A stretch of DNA of 49,536 nucleotides from an uncultured Oscillibacter sp. (GTDB taxonomy: Bacteria > Bacillota > Clostridia > Oscillospirales > Oscillospiraceae), in contig CATNDJ010000014.1 in assembly GCA_950097265.1 (NCBI GenBank), forward strand, positions 1 to 49,536, given 5' to 3'. Position numbers and translations under genes: made by a program. Positions 38,560-47,300 of the stretch are shown one piece after another. Within the stretch, counting starts at the first letter, position 1. Each line of letters opens with the position of its first letter. The notes below the pieces were generated by a model. That model made no database searches. It had not been told where the DNA came from and saw only the letters and a list, made by a program, of their open reading frames with translations.

Positions 38560-39818
38560 GGCGCCGTCTTGGAATCGCGGCCCTGGCCGCCGCGCTGCTG
38601 GCCGGGGGGCTTCTCTGGGGGCTGCATTCCCGGCGGGAGCCGGTGCTGACGGTGGGCGTTTACGCCGGGAGCTACTGGCAGACCCCCAACGGGGACTGCT
38701 ATCAGATTTTGGACGACGCCGTCGCTCTGTTTCAGCAGGAGCACCCCGGCGTCCGGGTGGAGTATGTCAGCGGCATTCCCACGGACGCCTACAGCGAGTG
38801 GCTGGCAGAACAGATTTTAAAGGGGACGGAACCGGACGTCTGCTTCGTCCTGCCGGAGGACTTCAACCTGCTGGCCTCCTCCGGGGCTCTGGCGGAGCTG
38901 GACGGCCTCATGGCCTCGGACCCGGAGTTCGACCCGGAGGCTTACTACGAACCCTGCCTCCGGGCCGGGCGGTTCGAGGGGAAGCAGTACGCCCTGCCTC
39001 AGGAGAGCGTGCCCACCCTCATGTTCGTCAATAAGACCCTGCTGGAGAGCCGGGGCGTTCCCCTGCCGGACAACCGCTGGACCTGGGAGGACTTTTACGA
39101 TATCTGCGCCCGGGTGACGGACGTGGACAGCAGGACCTTCGGCGTGTACGATTACACCTGGCAGAACGCCCTGTACGCCAACGGGGCCAGCCTCTTTTCC
39201 GAGGATGGGACGGCCTGCTGCCTGGCGGACGAGCGGGTCCAGGCGGCGGTCCGGTTTGCCCGGAGCCTGGGGGAGCTGAACGGCGGCTATACCGTCACGG
39301 CCCGGGACTTCGACCTGGGCCGGGTGGCCTTCCGGCCCTTCCTGTTTTCGGAGTACCGTGCCTACCAGCCCTATCCCTGGCGGGTGCGGAAGTACACCGG
39401 CTTTGAGTGGGACTGCGTGTGCATGCCCGCCGGGCCCGACGGGGGCAACGTCTCGGAGCTCCATACCATGCTGCTGGGCGTCGGTTCCCGGAGCAAGAAC
39501 CGGGAGCTGGCCTGGGAGCTGGCGAAGCTGCTGTCCTGGGACGAGACCGTCCAGAGCCGGCTGTACACATACTCTCACGGGATTTCCCCCCTGCGGCAGG
39601 TGGCGGAAAACAGCGGGACCCTGGCGGCGGCGGACCTGCCCGGGGGCTTCTCAGCGGAGGTCATCCGGGAGATTATGAGCACCGCCGTGACGGCCCCCCG
39701 CTTTGAGCGCAGCGCCCAGGCCATGATGATGGCGGAGAGCGCCGTGGCGGAGGCCGGGGACCAAGATCAGCGGCTGCTGATCGCGCAGAGGGAAATCAAC
39801 GTCTTTTTGAACCAGTGA
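38556..39818 (+). CDS. Extracellular solute-binding protein (ABC sugar-binding type)
   Basis: This 420-residue protein has an N-terminal signal or anchor helix (RRRLGIAALAAALLAGGLLW) with no lipobox cysteine. A type-1 extracellular solute-binding fold follows: LTVGVYAGSYWQ, DDAVALFQQEHPGVRVEYVS, FVLPEDFNLLASSGALAELD, GKQYALPQESVPTLMFVNK, RSKNRELAWELAKLLSWDE. It belongs to the family of maltose/oligosaccharide binding proteins. No ABC permease or ATPase gene is present; it is translated with the response regulator (ATGA overlap). It may be a second ligand receptor for the kinase. A terminator follows. Confidence 0.9.
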   Translation: MRRRLGIAALAAALLAGGLLWGLHSRREPVLTVGVYAGSYWQTPNGDCYQILDDAVALFQQEHPGVRVEYVSGIPTDAYSEWLAEQILKGTEPDVCFVLPEDFNLLASSGALAELDGLMASDPEFDPEAYYEPCLRAGRFEGKQYALPQESVPTLMFVNKTLLESRGVPLPDNRWTWEDFYDICARVTDVDSRTFGVYDYTWQNALYANGASLFSEDGTACCLADERVQAAVRFARSLGELNGGYTVTARDFDLGRVAFRPFLFSEYRAYQPYPWRVRKYTGFEWDCVCMPAGPDGGNVSELHTMLLGVGSRSKNRELAWELAKLLSWDETVQSRLYTYSHGISPLRQVAENSGTLAAADLPGGFSAEVIREIMSTAVTAPRFERSAQAMMMAESAVAEAGDQDQRLLIAQREINVFLNQ

Positions 39819-39839
39819 CCATACTCATAACGCAAAGAG

Positions 39840-39885
39840 AAGCCTGTTCGGAACCGCAGTCCCGGTTTCCGGACGGGCTTTTTCT
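39840..39885 (+). terminator. Terminator after the sensing operon
   Basis: AAGCCTGTTCGGAACC pairs with GGTTTCCGGACGGGCTT across two small internal mismatches and is followed by TTTTCTTTG. Confidence 0.85.
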
Positions 39886-39958
39886 TTGAGCAGTTTCGCC
39901 AAAAAGAGGGGGCCGCATTTTCAAGAGCTGTCAGATACGCGGGAACGGGCCGAAAATT

Positions 39959-39995
39959 CATGACAAATGTCATGGGGAAGTTGTGACAAAGCTCA
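39959..39995 (+). promoter_or_regulatory. Tandem candidate operator sites upstream of the PTS operon
   Basis: A perfect palindrome CATGACA-AA-TGTCATG (39959-39974) is followed by a second TGACAAAgCTCA (39984-39995). The two TGACAAA units start 23 bases apart, about two helical turns. They lie roughly 65 and 43 bases before the expected transcription start, a usual spacing for activators. The response regulator at 37900 is the obvious candidate ligand. Confidence 0.55.
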
Positions 39996-40019
39996 GGTGC
40001 GAGGGGGGGAGTTTTTCGG

Positions 40020-40025
40020 TAAGAT
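40020..40025 (+). promoter_or_regulatory. -10 element of the PTS promoter, no recognisable -35
   Basis: TAAGAT lies 41 bases ahead of the EIIA start. The position 17 bases upstream (39997-40002, GTGCGA) is not a -35 box, which fits an activator-dependent promoter. No sigma-54 GG-N10-GC pattern was seen. Confidence 0.45.
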
Positions 40026-40066
40026 GAACCCATCCTGAACGACACAACAGAAAGGAAGAGGGCAGA

Positions 40067-40486
40067 ATGCGGTATCACTTGATTGTCAGCCACGGCGGCT
40101 TCGCCTCGGGATTGGCGGAGGCCCTGGGAATGCTGGTAGGGCAGAGGGAGGACGTGCTCCAGGTTTCCTTCCGGGACGGCATGGCCCTCCCCGCTTTCCA
40201 GGAGCAGGTCCGGCAGATCACCGCCCCCATCACGGCGGCGGACGAGGTCCTGGTCCTGGCGGATCTGGTGAACGGGTCCCCCCTGACCACCACCATGGCG
40301 GTGCTGTCCGAGGGGCCGGGCCTTGCGAACGTCCGGGCCGTGGGCGGCATGAACCTCCCCATGGCCGTGGCGGCCATCGAGGGGGAGGACGACCCCCTGG
40401 ACGAGACGGTGGAAGCTATGAAGACCTGTGCCCTGGAGGAAGTAAAGCAGTTCCAGACGGACGCCGGAAGCGACGACGACATCTGA
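40067..40486 (+). CDS. PTS mannose-family EIIA component
   Basis: This 139-residue protein accepts phosphate from HPr and passes it to EIIB. The N-terminal strand IVSHGGFASGLAEAL carries the catalytic His at residue 9. ADEVLVLADLVNGSPLTTTM and VGGMNLPMAVA are the usual EIIA-Man core motifs. The acidic tail (DAGSDDDI) is unstructured. AACAGAAAGGAAGAGGGCAGA precedes ATG 40067. It is the first gene of a complete EIIA-EIIB-EIIC-EIID set. Substrate range (mannose, glucose, hexosamines or other) cannot be told from sequence. Confidence 0.94.
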   Translation: MRYHLIVSHGGFASGLAEALGMLVGQREDVLQVSFRDGMALPAFQEQVRQITAPITAADEVLVLADLVNGSPLTTTMAVLSEGPGLANVRAVGGMNLPMAVAAIEGEDDPLDETVEAMKTCALEEVKQFQTDAGSDDDI

Positions 40487-40511
40487 ATTAAATTTTTAGG
40501 AGGAAGAATTT

Positions 40512-41006
40512 ATGATCAGCTTTATCCGCATCGACGACCGCATGATCCACGGCCAGACCTGCACCCGGTGGTCCCTGGAGTACCCCTGCACCGGCCTGGT
40601 GGCCGTCAACGACAAGGCCGCCGAAACCCCGGTTTTGAAGGCCGCCTACAAAAACGCCAGCGACAAAAAGACCTTCGTCTGGACCCTGGCGGACTGGCAG
40701 GCCAAGAAGGAGAAGGTGCTGGCCAGCCAGGATCAGTACTTCCTCATCGCCAAGAACCCCGTGGACATGGCCAAGGTCCTGCTGGACCAGCCCTTTGACC
40801 CGGGCATCAGGGAAATCTGCGTGGGCCCCTGCAACGACCGCCCAGGCGCGGTGAAGCTGGGAAACAACCAGTCCGTCACCCAGGAGGAGGCCGAGGCCCT
40901 TGAGAAGCTGATGAAGGCGGGATACAACATCGAATTTGCCCTCATCAAGGAAGCCGCCATCGGAAACTGGAAGAAGTTCCGGGGCCAGTTCGGATTTAAC
41001 GATTAA
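40512..41006 (+). CDS. PTS mannose/fructose/sorbose-family EIIB component
   Basis: This 164-residue protein carries phosphate from EIIA to the incoming sugar. ISFIRIDDRMIHGQTCTRWS contains the phosphorylated His at residue 14. VAVNDKAAETPVLKAAYKNA and EICVGPCNDRPGAVKLGNNQ are typical of the family. AGGAGGAAGAATTT precedes the ATG and the EIIA stop is 25 bases upstream. A 105-base gap with GC-rich inverted repeats separates it from EIIC. Confidence 0.94.
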   Translation: MISFIRIDDRMIHGQTCTRWSLEYPCTGLVAVNDKAAETPVLKAAYKNASDKKTFVWTLADWQAKKEKVLASQDQYFLIAKNPVDMAKVLLDQPFDPGIREICVGPCNDRPGAVKLGNNQSVTQEEAEALEKLMKAGYNIEFALIKEAAIGNWKKFRGQFGFND

Positions 41007-41111
41007 GCCCGTTCCCGCCTCCGGGCCGGGCGGCTCACCTCTCCGGGCCCGGGGGCTCCTCCCAAACGGGAGATGTCCCTGTAAGATTTCAAGAGAAAGG
41101 AACCACTTGTT

Positions 41112-41960
41112 ATGACAATCAATGTTGTGCAGGCCGCCATCCTGGGACTGTGCGCGTGCCTCTCCTCCATGCCGGGCCTGGGCGGCACCACCTTCGGAAA
41201 CTACACCCTGGGCCGGCCCCTTATCGGCGGCTTGATCTGCGGCCTGGTCCTGGGGAACGTCCCCATGGGCATCATGCTGGGCGCGGCGGTCCAGATTGTG
41301 TACATCGCCCTGGTCACCCCCGGCGGCACCGTCTCCGCCGACGTCCGGTCCATCTCCTACATCGGCATCCCCCTGGCCATGCTGTACGTCTCCTCCGTGG
41401 GGCTGGACCCCGCCACCGCCGAGGCTCAGGGCTTCGCGGTCTCCATGGCCGCCACCGTGGGCACCGTGGGTACGGTTCTGTTCTACGGCACCGCCACCAT
41501 CAACCTGGTCTGGCAGCACATGGGCCTGGAGTGGGTTAAGCGGGGGCAGCTGAAGAAGCTGTACCTGGTGGACATGGTTCTGCCCTGGATTTCCCATATC
41601 CTCTGCTCCTTCATCCCCACCTTCATCATGTGCTACTTCGGCTCCAACATGGTCCAGCTCATCAAGGACTACCTGCCCATGGACGGCCTGGCCATGAAGA
41701 CGCTGTTTACCGTGGGCTCCCTGCTGCCCGCCGTGGGTGTGGCCATCCTGCTCAAACAGGTGGTGTCCAAGCCCGTGGACTTTTTGACCTTCTTCTTTGG
41801 CTTTACCCTCTGCGCCTGCATGCACCTGAATCTGATCGGATGCGCCATTGTGGGGGGCTTCTTCGCCATCATCAACTACAACATCCGCTGCCTCAGCCTG
41901 CGGCCCGCCGCCGCCACGGCCGCCATCGGCGCGGGAGACGACGATGAGGAGGACATTTGA
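41112..41960 (+). CDS. PTS mannose/sorbose-family EIIC permease component
   Basis: This 282-residue polytopic protein forms the sugar pathway with EIID. Family motifs: TINVVQAAILGLCACLSSMPGL near the start, RPLIGGLICGLVLGNVPMGI, and MLGAAVQIVYIALVTPGGTVS with SADVRSISYIGIPLAM. About seven to eight hydrophobic segments follow, ending in a cytoplasmic acidic tail (AIGAGDDDEEDI). The stop overlaps the EIID start in ATGA. AAGAGAAAGGAACCACTTGTT precedes ATG 41112. Confidence 0.93.
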   Translation: MTINVVQAAILGLCACLSSMPGLGGTTFGNYTLGRPLIGGLICGLVLGNVPMGIMLGAAVQIVYIALVTPGGTVSADVRSISYIGIPLAMLYVSSVGLDPATAEAQGFAVSMAATVGTVGTVLFYGTATINLVWQHMGLEWVKRGQLKKLYLVDMVLPWISHILCSFIPTFIMCYFGSNMVQLIKDYLPMDGLAMKTLFTVGSLLPAVGVAILLKQVVSKPVDFLTFFFGFTLCACMHLNLIGCAIVGGFFAIINYNIRCLSLRPAAATAAIGAGDDDEEDI

Positions 41961-42790
41961 CCATGAAAAAGATTTCAAAAAAGGCGCTGAACCACTCCTT
42001 CCTCAACTGGTTCTACGGCCACCTGACCTGCTTCTCTCAGGAGCACATGCAGACCTTCGGCTACATGACCGCCATGCTCCCCATTGTCCAGGACCTCTAT
42101 GACTCCAACGAGGAGCAGACGGAAAAGGTTTTGACCTATTCCACCTTCTTCAACACGGAACCCCAGGTGGGCTCCATCGTGGTGGGCATCACCGCCGGCA
42201 TGGAGGAGGCCCGGGCCAACGGAGAGCCGGTGGACGACGAGACCATCAACGGCATCCGGGCGGGCCTCATGGGCCCCCTGGCGGGCATCGGCGACTCCCT
42301 GGTGGTGGGCACCCTGCTCCCCATTCTGCTGGGCATCGCCCTGGGCCTCTCCGGCGGCGGCTCTCCCCTGGGCGCTATCTTCTACATCCTGGCGTGGAAC
42401 ATCGGCATGTTCCTCATCATGCGCTTCATGTACTTCAAAGGCTACGAGCTGGGCGGCAAGGCCGTGGAAATCCTGGTGGGCGAAAAGGCAAACGCCATAC
42501 GGGACTCCATCATTATGCTGGGCACCATGGTCATCGGCGGCGTGACGGCGAGCTGGATCAACATCACGACCTCCTTCCAGATGCTGGGCAGCGATGGAAG
42601 CGTCATCGTGGACCTCCAGAAGACCCTCAACGACGTGTATCCCTCCATCCTCAGCGCCGTGTTCGTGCTGATCTGCTGGTATCTCCTCAGCAAGAAGCGC
42701 CTGAGTCCCGTGCTGGTCATGCTGATTCTGGTGGCCGTGGCCTTCGTGGGCGTGCTCCTGGGCTTCTTCGACCCGCGGCTTGCATACTGA
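41957..42790 (+). CDS. PTS mannose-family EIID permease component
   Basis: This 277-residue membrane protein is the EIID partner of EIIC. It contains LNHSFLNWFYGHLTCFSQEH (the family usually has R instead of H), AMLPIVQDLYDSNEEQTE, FFNTEPQVGSIVVGITAGME, and GIRAGLMGPLAGIGDSLVVG with a glycine-rich permease motif. Several membrane helices follow, up to AFVGVLLGFFDPRLAY. The ATG is in the EIIC stop region, so the two components are made in equal amounts. A GC-rich hairpin follows. Confidence 0.93.
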   Translation: MTMKKISKKALNHSFLNWFYGHLTCFSQEHMQTFGYMTAMLPIVQDLYDSNEEQTEKVLTYSTFFNTEPQVGSIVVGITAGMEEARANGEPVDDETINGIRAGLMGPLAGIGDSLVVGTLLPILLGIALGLSGGGSPLGAIFYILAWNIGMFLIMRFMYFKGYELGGKAVEILVGEKANAIRDSIIMLGTMVIGGVTASWINITTSFQMLGSDGSVIVDLQKTLNDVYPSILSAVFVLICWYLLSKKRLSPVLVMLILVAVAFVGVLLGFFDPRLAY

Positions 42791-42837
42791 TTTCCCTTTT
42801 TGCCATACCCACGCTCACTTCTTTCTCCGGGCCGGCA

Positions 42838-42874
42838 CCTCCCGCCGCGGGTCCCCCTAGCTCGCGGCGGGAGG
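42838..42874 (+). repeat. Strong hairpin between EIID and the small membrane gene
   Basis: CCTCCCGCCGCG (42838-42849) pairs perfectly with CGCGGCGGGAGG (42863-42874). There is no T-run, so it may be a stabilising or attenuating structure in the mRNA more than a terminator. Confidence 0.6.
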
Positions 42875-42917
42875 AGGGACGGCCCCCTATCAAACCTAAA
42901 ACAAGGAGGACCAGGCG

Positions 42918-43184
42918 ATGCTGAGCAGAGAACTGGCGCTGGACGAGGCGCGGAAGCAGAAGGAGGCCCTTGCGGAGATCGGCGGCTGGCGGCGGTTTTT
43001 GTTCCTGCTGTCGGCCTCCCTGGCCGCGGTGGCGGTGTTCGGATTCCAGCTGGAGGGCTGGCTGGCTCTGGGAATCGCCGCTGCGGCCGCTGCGGCGGTG
43101 AGCCTGCTGCTGGCCTTCATCGTGGACCTGAGCATCCGCAACGGCCGCCGGAACGTGGAGCGGATTTTAGAATCGCTCCGGTGA
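42918..43184 (+). CDS. Small two-helix membrane protein
   Basis: This 88-residue protein has a helical, charged N-terminus (LALDEARKQKEALAEIGG) and two hydrophobic segments (FLFLLSASLAAVAVFGF and WLALGIAAAAAAAVSLLLAF). A basic C-terminus follows (IRNGRRNVERILESLR). ACAAGGAGGACCAGGCG precedes ATG 42918. I know no family. Its place between the PTS and the HAD gene suggests it is cotranscribed with them, but its function is not deducible. Confidence 0.7.
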   Translation: MLSRELALDEARKQKEALAEIGGWRRFLFLLSASLAAVAVFGFQLEGWLALGIAAAAAAAVSLLLAFIVDLSIRNGRRNVERILESLR

Positions 43185-43212
43185 TATTTTTGATATAAAG
43201 GGGCGTTTTGTG

Positions 43213-44049
43213 ATGCGGCAGACCTATTCCATGGTGTTCCTGGACATCGACGGAACGCTGCTGGATTCCGGCCACAACCTTTCCCCTAATACGAAGCGGC
43301 TTCTGAACCGCCTGGAGAAGCGGGGGATTCCCATCATTCTGTGCTCCGCCCGGTATCCGGACGGCGTGGAGTGCGTGACGCGGCAGGCGGACCTGCACAG
43401 CCCCATCGTCTGCTACGGCGGCGCGCTGGTCCTGGACAAAGACCGCTCCATTTTGTCGGATACGGGGATTGAGATTCAGACCGCCGTACGGTTCAAGCGC
43501 TTCGTGGACGAGCGCTTTCCGGAGCTCATCACCAGCACCTACCTCTATAACGTCTGGCTGGTGGACGACGGCGAGCACCCGGACATCCGGCGGGAAGCGG
43601 GCATCATCCAATGCCGGCCCCTGGCCGGGAAACTGGAGACGGCCGCCCAGGCCATGGACCACGTTCATAAGCTGCTGTGCATCGGGCCTCCCGGGCAGAT
43701 CCTGCGCCTCCAAAGGGAGGCCGCGCCCCTGTTCCCGGAGGTGGAGCTGCTCAGCTCCGGCGCATCCTATCTGGAGGTCCTGCCGAAGGGCGTTTCCAAG
43801 CGCACCGCCATGGGGATGCTCCAGGCCCGTTACGGCTTAGGCCGGGAGTCGGCCGTGGCCTGCGGGGACCACTTTGTAGATCTGGAAATGCTGCGGTACG
43901 CGGGACTTGGAATCGCCATGGGCAACGCGCCGGAGGAGGTCAAGGCGGCGGCGGACCGGGTGACGGCCTCCAACGACGAAGAGGGGGTCTACATCGCCCT
44001 GAAGAACCTGAAGTTTACCCCTCCGCCGGAAAAAAGAGCGGCGCCGTAG
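43213..44049 (+). CDS. Cof-type HAD-IIB family phosphatase
   Basis: This 278-residue phosphatase has HAD motif I VFLDIDGTLLDSG (nucleophile Asp at about 11), motif II IPIILCSARYP, a C2B cap (about 85-195), and motifs III/IV in GVSKRTAMGMLQARYGLG, VACGDHFVDLEML and GIAMGNAPEEVKAAADRVT. Cof-type HADs dephosphorylate sugar phosphates and cofactors. Placed after a PTS, it may handle a sugar phosphate made by import. I choose ATG 43213 over GTG 43210, because AAAGGGG lies 9-10 bases before it. The stop codon sits in the loop of a hairpin. Confidence 0.9.
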   Translation: MRQTYSMVFLDIDGTLLDSGHNLSPNTKRLLNRLEKRGIPIILCSARYPDGVECVTRQADLHSPIVCYGGALVLDKDRSILSDTGIEIQTAVRFKRFVDERFPELITSTYLYNVWLVDDGEHPDIRREAGIIQCRPLAGKLETAAQAMDHVHKLLCIGPPGQILRLQREAAPLFPEVELLSSGASYLEVLPKGVSKRTAMGMLQARYGLGRESAVACGDHFVDLEMLRYAGLGIAMGNAPEEVKAAADRVTASNDEEGVYIALKNLKFTPPPEKRAAP

Positions 44050-44058
44050 GCGCCGCTC
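44036..44058. terminator. Hairpin at the end of the HAD gene
   Basis: GAGCGGCGCC-gta-GGCGCCGCTC is perfect and contains the TAG stop in its loop. The plus side lacks T's, while the minus side is followed by TTTTTT. It may protect the mRNA 3' end or stop leftward transcription. Confidence 0.55.
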
Positions 44059-44306
44059 AGCTTGTCGGAAAACGCGGAAGATCCGTTCGGCTTATTCACG
44101 TTTCCGGGCCCTCCGTCCCGATGTGATACAGCCTGAAGAACTCTCCGATGGTATATACCTCTTTCCCAAATGGAAAGGGGGCTTTTTTTGTTTCTCATAA
44201 AGCCTCCCCGGCTTCATTGCACATGGAAAGGGGGAGAAATACAACCGGAAGCTTTGGGCCCTGCGGAGCGGAAGGGGGAGAGGGCGGCGCCCCCTGGGAA
44301 TTTTAG
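44050..44306. other. Long intergenic region between the HAD gene and hsdR
   Basis: No convincing gene is visible. The first 140 bases lead to the intrinsic terminator at 44158-44190. The minus strand holds a short frame without a start codon (E-V-Y-T-I-G-E-F-F-R-L-Y-H-I-G-T, about 44163-44098), which may be a gene relic. A 12-base motif ATGGAAAGGGGG occurs at 44170-44181 and again at 44223-44234. The rest leads to the hsdR promoter. Confidence 0.4.
44158..44190 (+). terminator. Intrinsic terminator ahead of the hsd operon
   Basis: CCTCTTTCC (44158-44166) pairs with GGAAAGGGG (44172-44180) and is followed by GCTTTTTTTG. Confidence 0.85.
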
Positions 44307-44335
44307 TTGTATTGCCGCGAAAATTATACTATAAT
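44307..44335 (+). promoter_or_regulatory. Promoter of the hsd operon
   Basis: TTGTAT (44307-44312), 17 bases, TATAAT (44330-44335), 56 bases ahead of the hsdR ATG. An overlapping TATACT at 44325-44330 could act as a second -10. Confidence 0.75.
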
Positions 44336-44391
44336 GTAGAAAAACAGAGGTCCATGAGCCGGCGGACGGCCCTGTATGAAGGAGTGATTCG

Positions 44392-47300
44392 ATGGAGAGC
44401 AACTTCTGCTTTTTAGACAAGGACTTTCCCGTCCTGGCCCAGTTCGGGAAAAACGCCGAGAGCTACCTCTACTCCGACTCCAACTCCTGCCTGATGAAGC
44501 TGGGGATGATCGGGGAGACCATTGTGAATCTGATGTTCACCTACGACAAAATTCCCCTGCCCAGGGAGAATACCGCCGTGGAGCGCATCAACGTCCTGGC
44601 CCGGGAGGGCCTTCTGGCCAGGGACCTGACGAGCATTCTCCATGCGCTGCGGAAGGCCCGGAACAAGGCGGTCCATGACAACTACGAGTCCGTATCCGAC
44701 GGCAAGGCCCTGCTGGAAATGGCCTACAGCCTCTGCGAGTGGTTTATGCAGACCTACGGGGACTGGAACTACCAAAGCCGGCCCTTTGTGCTTCCCCTCA
44801 AGGAGGAGCCGGCTTCCAGGCAGGACAGGGCCGCGGAAGAGCGGGAGGAAATCCGCCTGGCCGAACAGGCGGAGCAGGCGGCGGCTTCTGCGGCCCCGGT
44901 GGCCAAGGCCGAACGCCGCCGCCAGGCTGCCAGCGCGGCCAACCAGCGGCAGAAATCGGAGGCGGAGACCCGCTACCTCATCGACCAGCAGCTGCGCCAG
45001 GTGGGCTGGGAGGCAGACACGGAAAACCTCCGCTATTCCAAGGGCGTCCGCCCCGCCAAGGGCCGCAATCTCGCCATCGCCGAATGGCCCACGGACTCCA
45101 GGCTGGGGAACCGGGGGCGGGCGGACTACGCCCTGTTCGCCGGAGAAAAGATGATTGCCGTCGTTGAGGCGAAGGCGGAGCACCAGGACATCCCCTCCGT
45201 GCTGGACTATCAGGGCAAGGACTATCCCCGGTGTATCCGGGAAAAAGACGCGCCCTATCAGATCGGAACCTGGGGAAGCTACAAGGTCCCCTTCACCTTC
45301 GCCACCAACGGCAGGCCCTACCTGGAGCAGTACCGGACCAAGTCCGGCGTCTGGTTCCTGGACCTGCGGGAGCCCTCCAACGCGCCCAAGCCCCTGCGGG
45401 GCTGGATTGGCCCGGAGGGACTTTTGGAGCTGCTGGGGAAGGATATCGAAAAGGGGAACCGGGCGTTGCGGGCCGCGCCTTACGATCTGCTGCGGGACAG
45501 GGACGGCCTGAACCTCCGGGAATATCAGATCCGGGCCATCCGGGCGGCGGAAGAGGCGATCATGGACGGGAAACGGTCGGTGCTGCTGGCCATGGCCACC
45601 GGCACCGGCAAGACCCGGACGGTGCTGGGCCTGATTTACCGTTTCCTGGAGAGCAAGCGCTTTCGCCGCATCCTCTTCCTGGTGGACCGGACGGCCCTGG
45701 GGGAGCAGGCCCAGGACGTGTTTAAGGAGGTCAAGCTGGCGGAGCTGATGACCCTGGACGAGCTCTACAACATCAAGGGACTTCAGGACCAGGACGTCGA
45801 GAGGGAAACCCGGGTTCACATCGCCACGGTGCAGGGCATGGTCCGGCGCATTTTGTACAACGACGGGGAGGGGAAAATGCCCGCCGTCACGGACTATGAC
45901 CTCGTCATTGTCGACGAGGCCCACCGGGGCTACCTCCTGGACAAGGAGATGAGCGGCGCCGAGGCCCTCTACCGGGACCAGCGGGACTACCAGAGCAAGT
46001 ACCGCTCCGTCATCGAGTATTTTGACGCGGTGAAGATCGCCCTGACCGCCACGCCCGCCCTTCAGACCACGGAGATTTTCGGCCAGCCGGTGTTCAAGTA
46101 CACCTACCGGGAAGCCGTCATTGAGGGGTATCTTGTGGACCACGACGCGCCCCACAGCCTGGTCACCCGTCTCCGGGACGAGGGCATCCACTATAAAGCC
46201 GGGGACACGGTGACGGTCTACGATCCCGTGACCGGGGAGCTGACCAACGGCGAGCTACTGGAGGACGAGCTGGATTTCGACATTGAGGACTTCAACAAAA
46301 AAGTCGTCAGCGAGAGTTTTAACCGGACGGTGCTGGAGGAAATCGCCCGGGACATCGACCCGGAAAACGTGCGGGAGCAGGGAAAGACCTTGATCTACGC
46401 GGTAAACGACGCCCACGCCGACATGATTGTGGATATCCTGAAGACCATTTATTCCAAACTGGGCGTGGATAACGACGCGGTGATGAAAATCACCGGGAGC
46501 GCCGGCGGGGGAGACCCGAAAAAGGTGCAGGAGGCCATCAAGCGTTTTAAAAACGAGACCTATCCCAGCGTGGCCGTGACGGTGGATCTGCTGACCACGG
46601 GAATCGACGTGCCGGAGATCACCACTCTGGTGTTCCTCCGGCGGGTGAAATCCCGCATCCTCTTCGAGCAGATGCTGGGCCGGGCCACCCGGCTGTGTCC
46701 CGAAATTCACAAGACGCATTTCGAGATTTACGACCCGGTAGGGGTGTACGAGTCCCTGGACCCGGTGAGCACCATGAAGCCGGTGACGGTGAACCCCGCG
46801 GCGACCTACGCCCAGCTTCTGGACGGCCTGGAGGAGCTGCGGGACGAGGACCACATCAAACACCAGGTGAATCAAATCGCCGCCAAATTGCAGCGGCAGA
46901 GGCGCAGGCTGAGCGCCGGGGCCCTGGAGCACTTTGCCGGCATGACCGGCGGGCTGGACCCGGCTCGGTTCCTGGCGGAGCTGCTGCAAAAGCCCCCGGA
47001 GGAGGCGAAGGCCTGCCTGCTGGGCCACCGGGACCTGTTCGACCTGCTCCAGAGGGAGCGGACGGCGGGAGGGAGGCCGGTGGTGGTCTCCGACGCGGAG
47101 GATGAGCTGCTCAGCCACACCCGGGGCTACGGTTTCGGCGGCCGCCCGGAGGATTACCTGGACGCCTTCTCAGAGTACGTGCGGAGCAACATGAACGAGA
47201 TTGCCGCCCTGCACGTGGTCTGTACCCGGCCGAAGGACCTGACCCGGGAGAGCCTGAAAAATTTGCGGCTGACCCTGGACCGGGAGGGCTTCACCGTCCG

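Noticed and set aside
41007-41111. GC-rich inverted repeats between EIIB and EIIC considered as a terminator
   Set aside because: No T-run follows, and EIIC/EIID are needed together with EIIA/EIIB; it is more likely an mRNA processing or stability element.
44413-46191. 592-codon antisense frame within hsdR
   Set aside because: Shadow of hsdR; low-complexity composition and no ribosome site or promoter.
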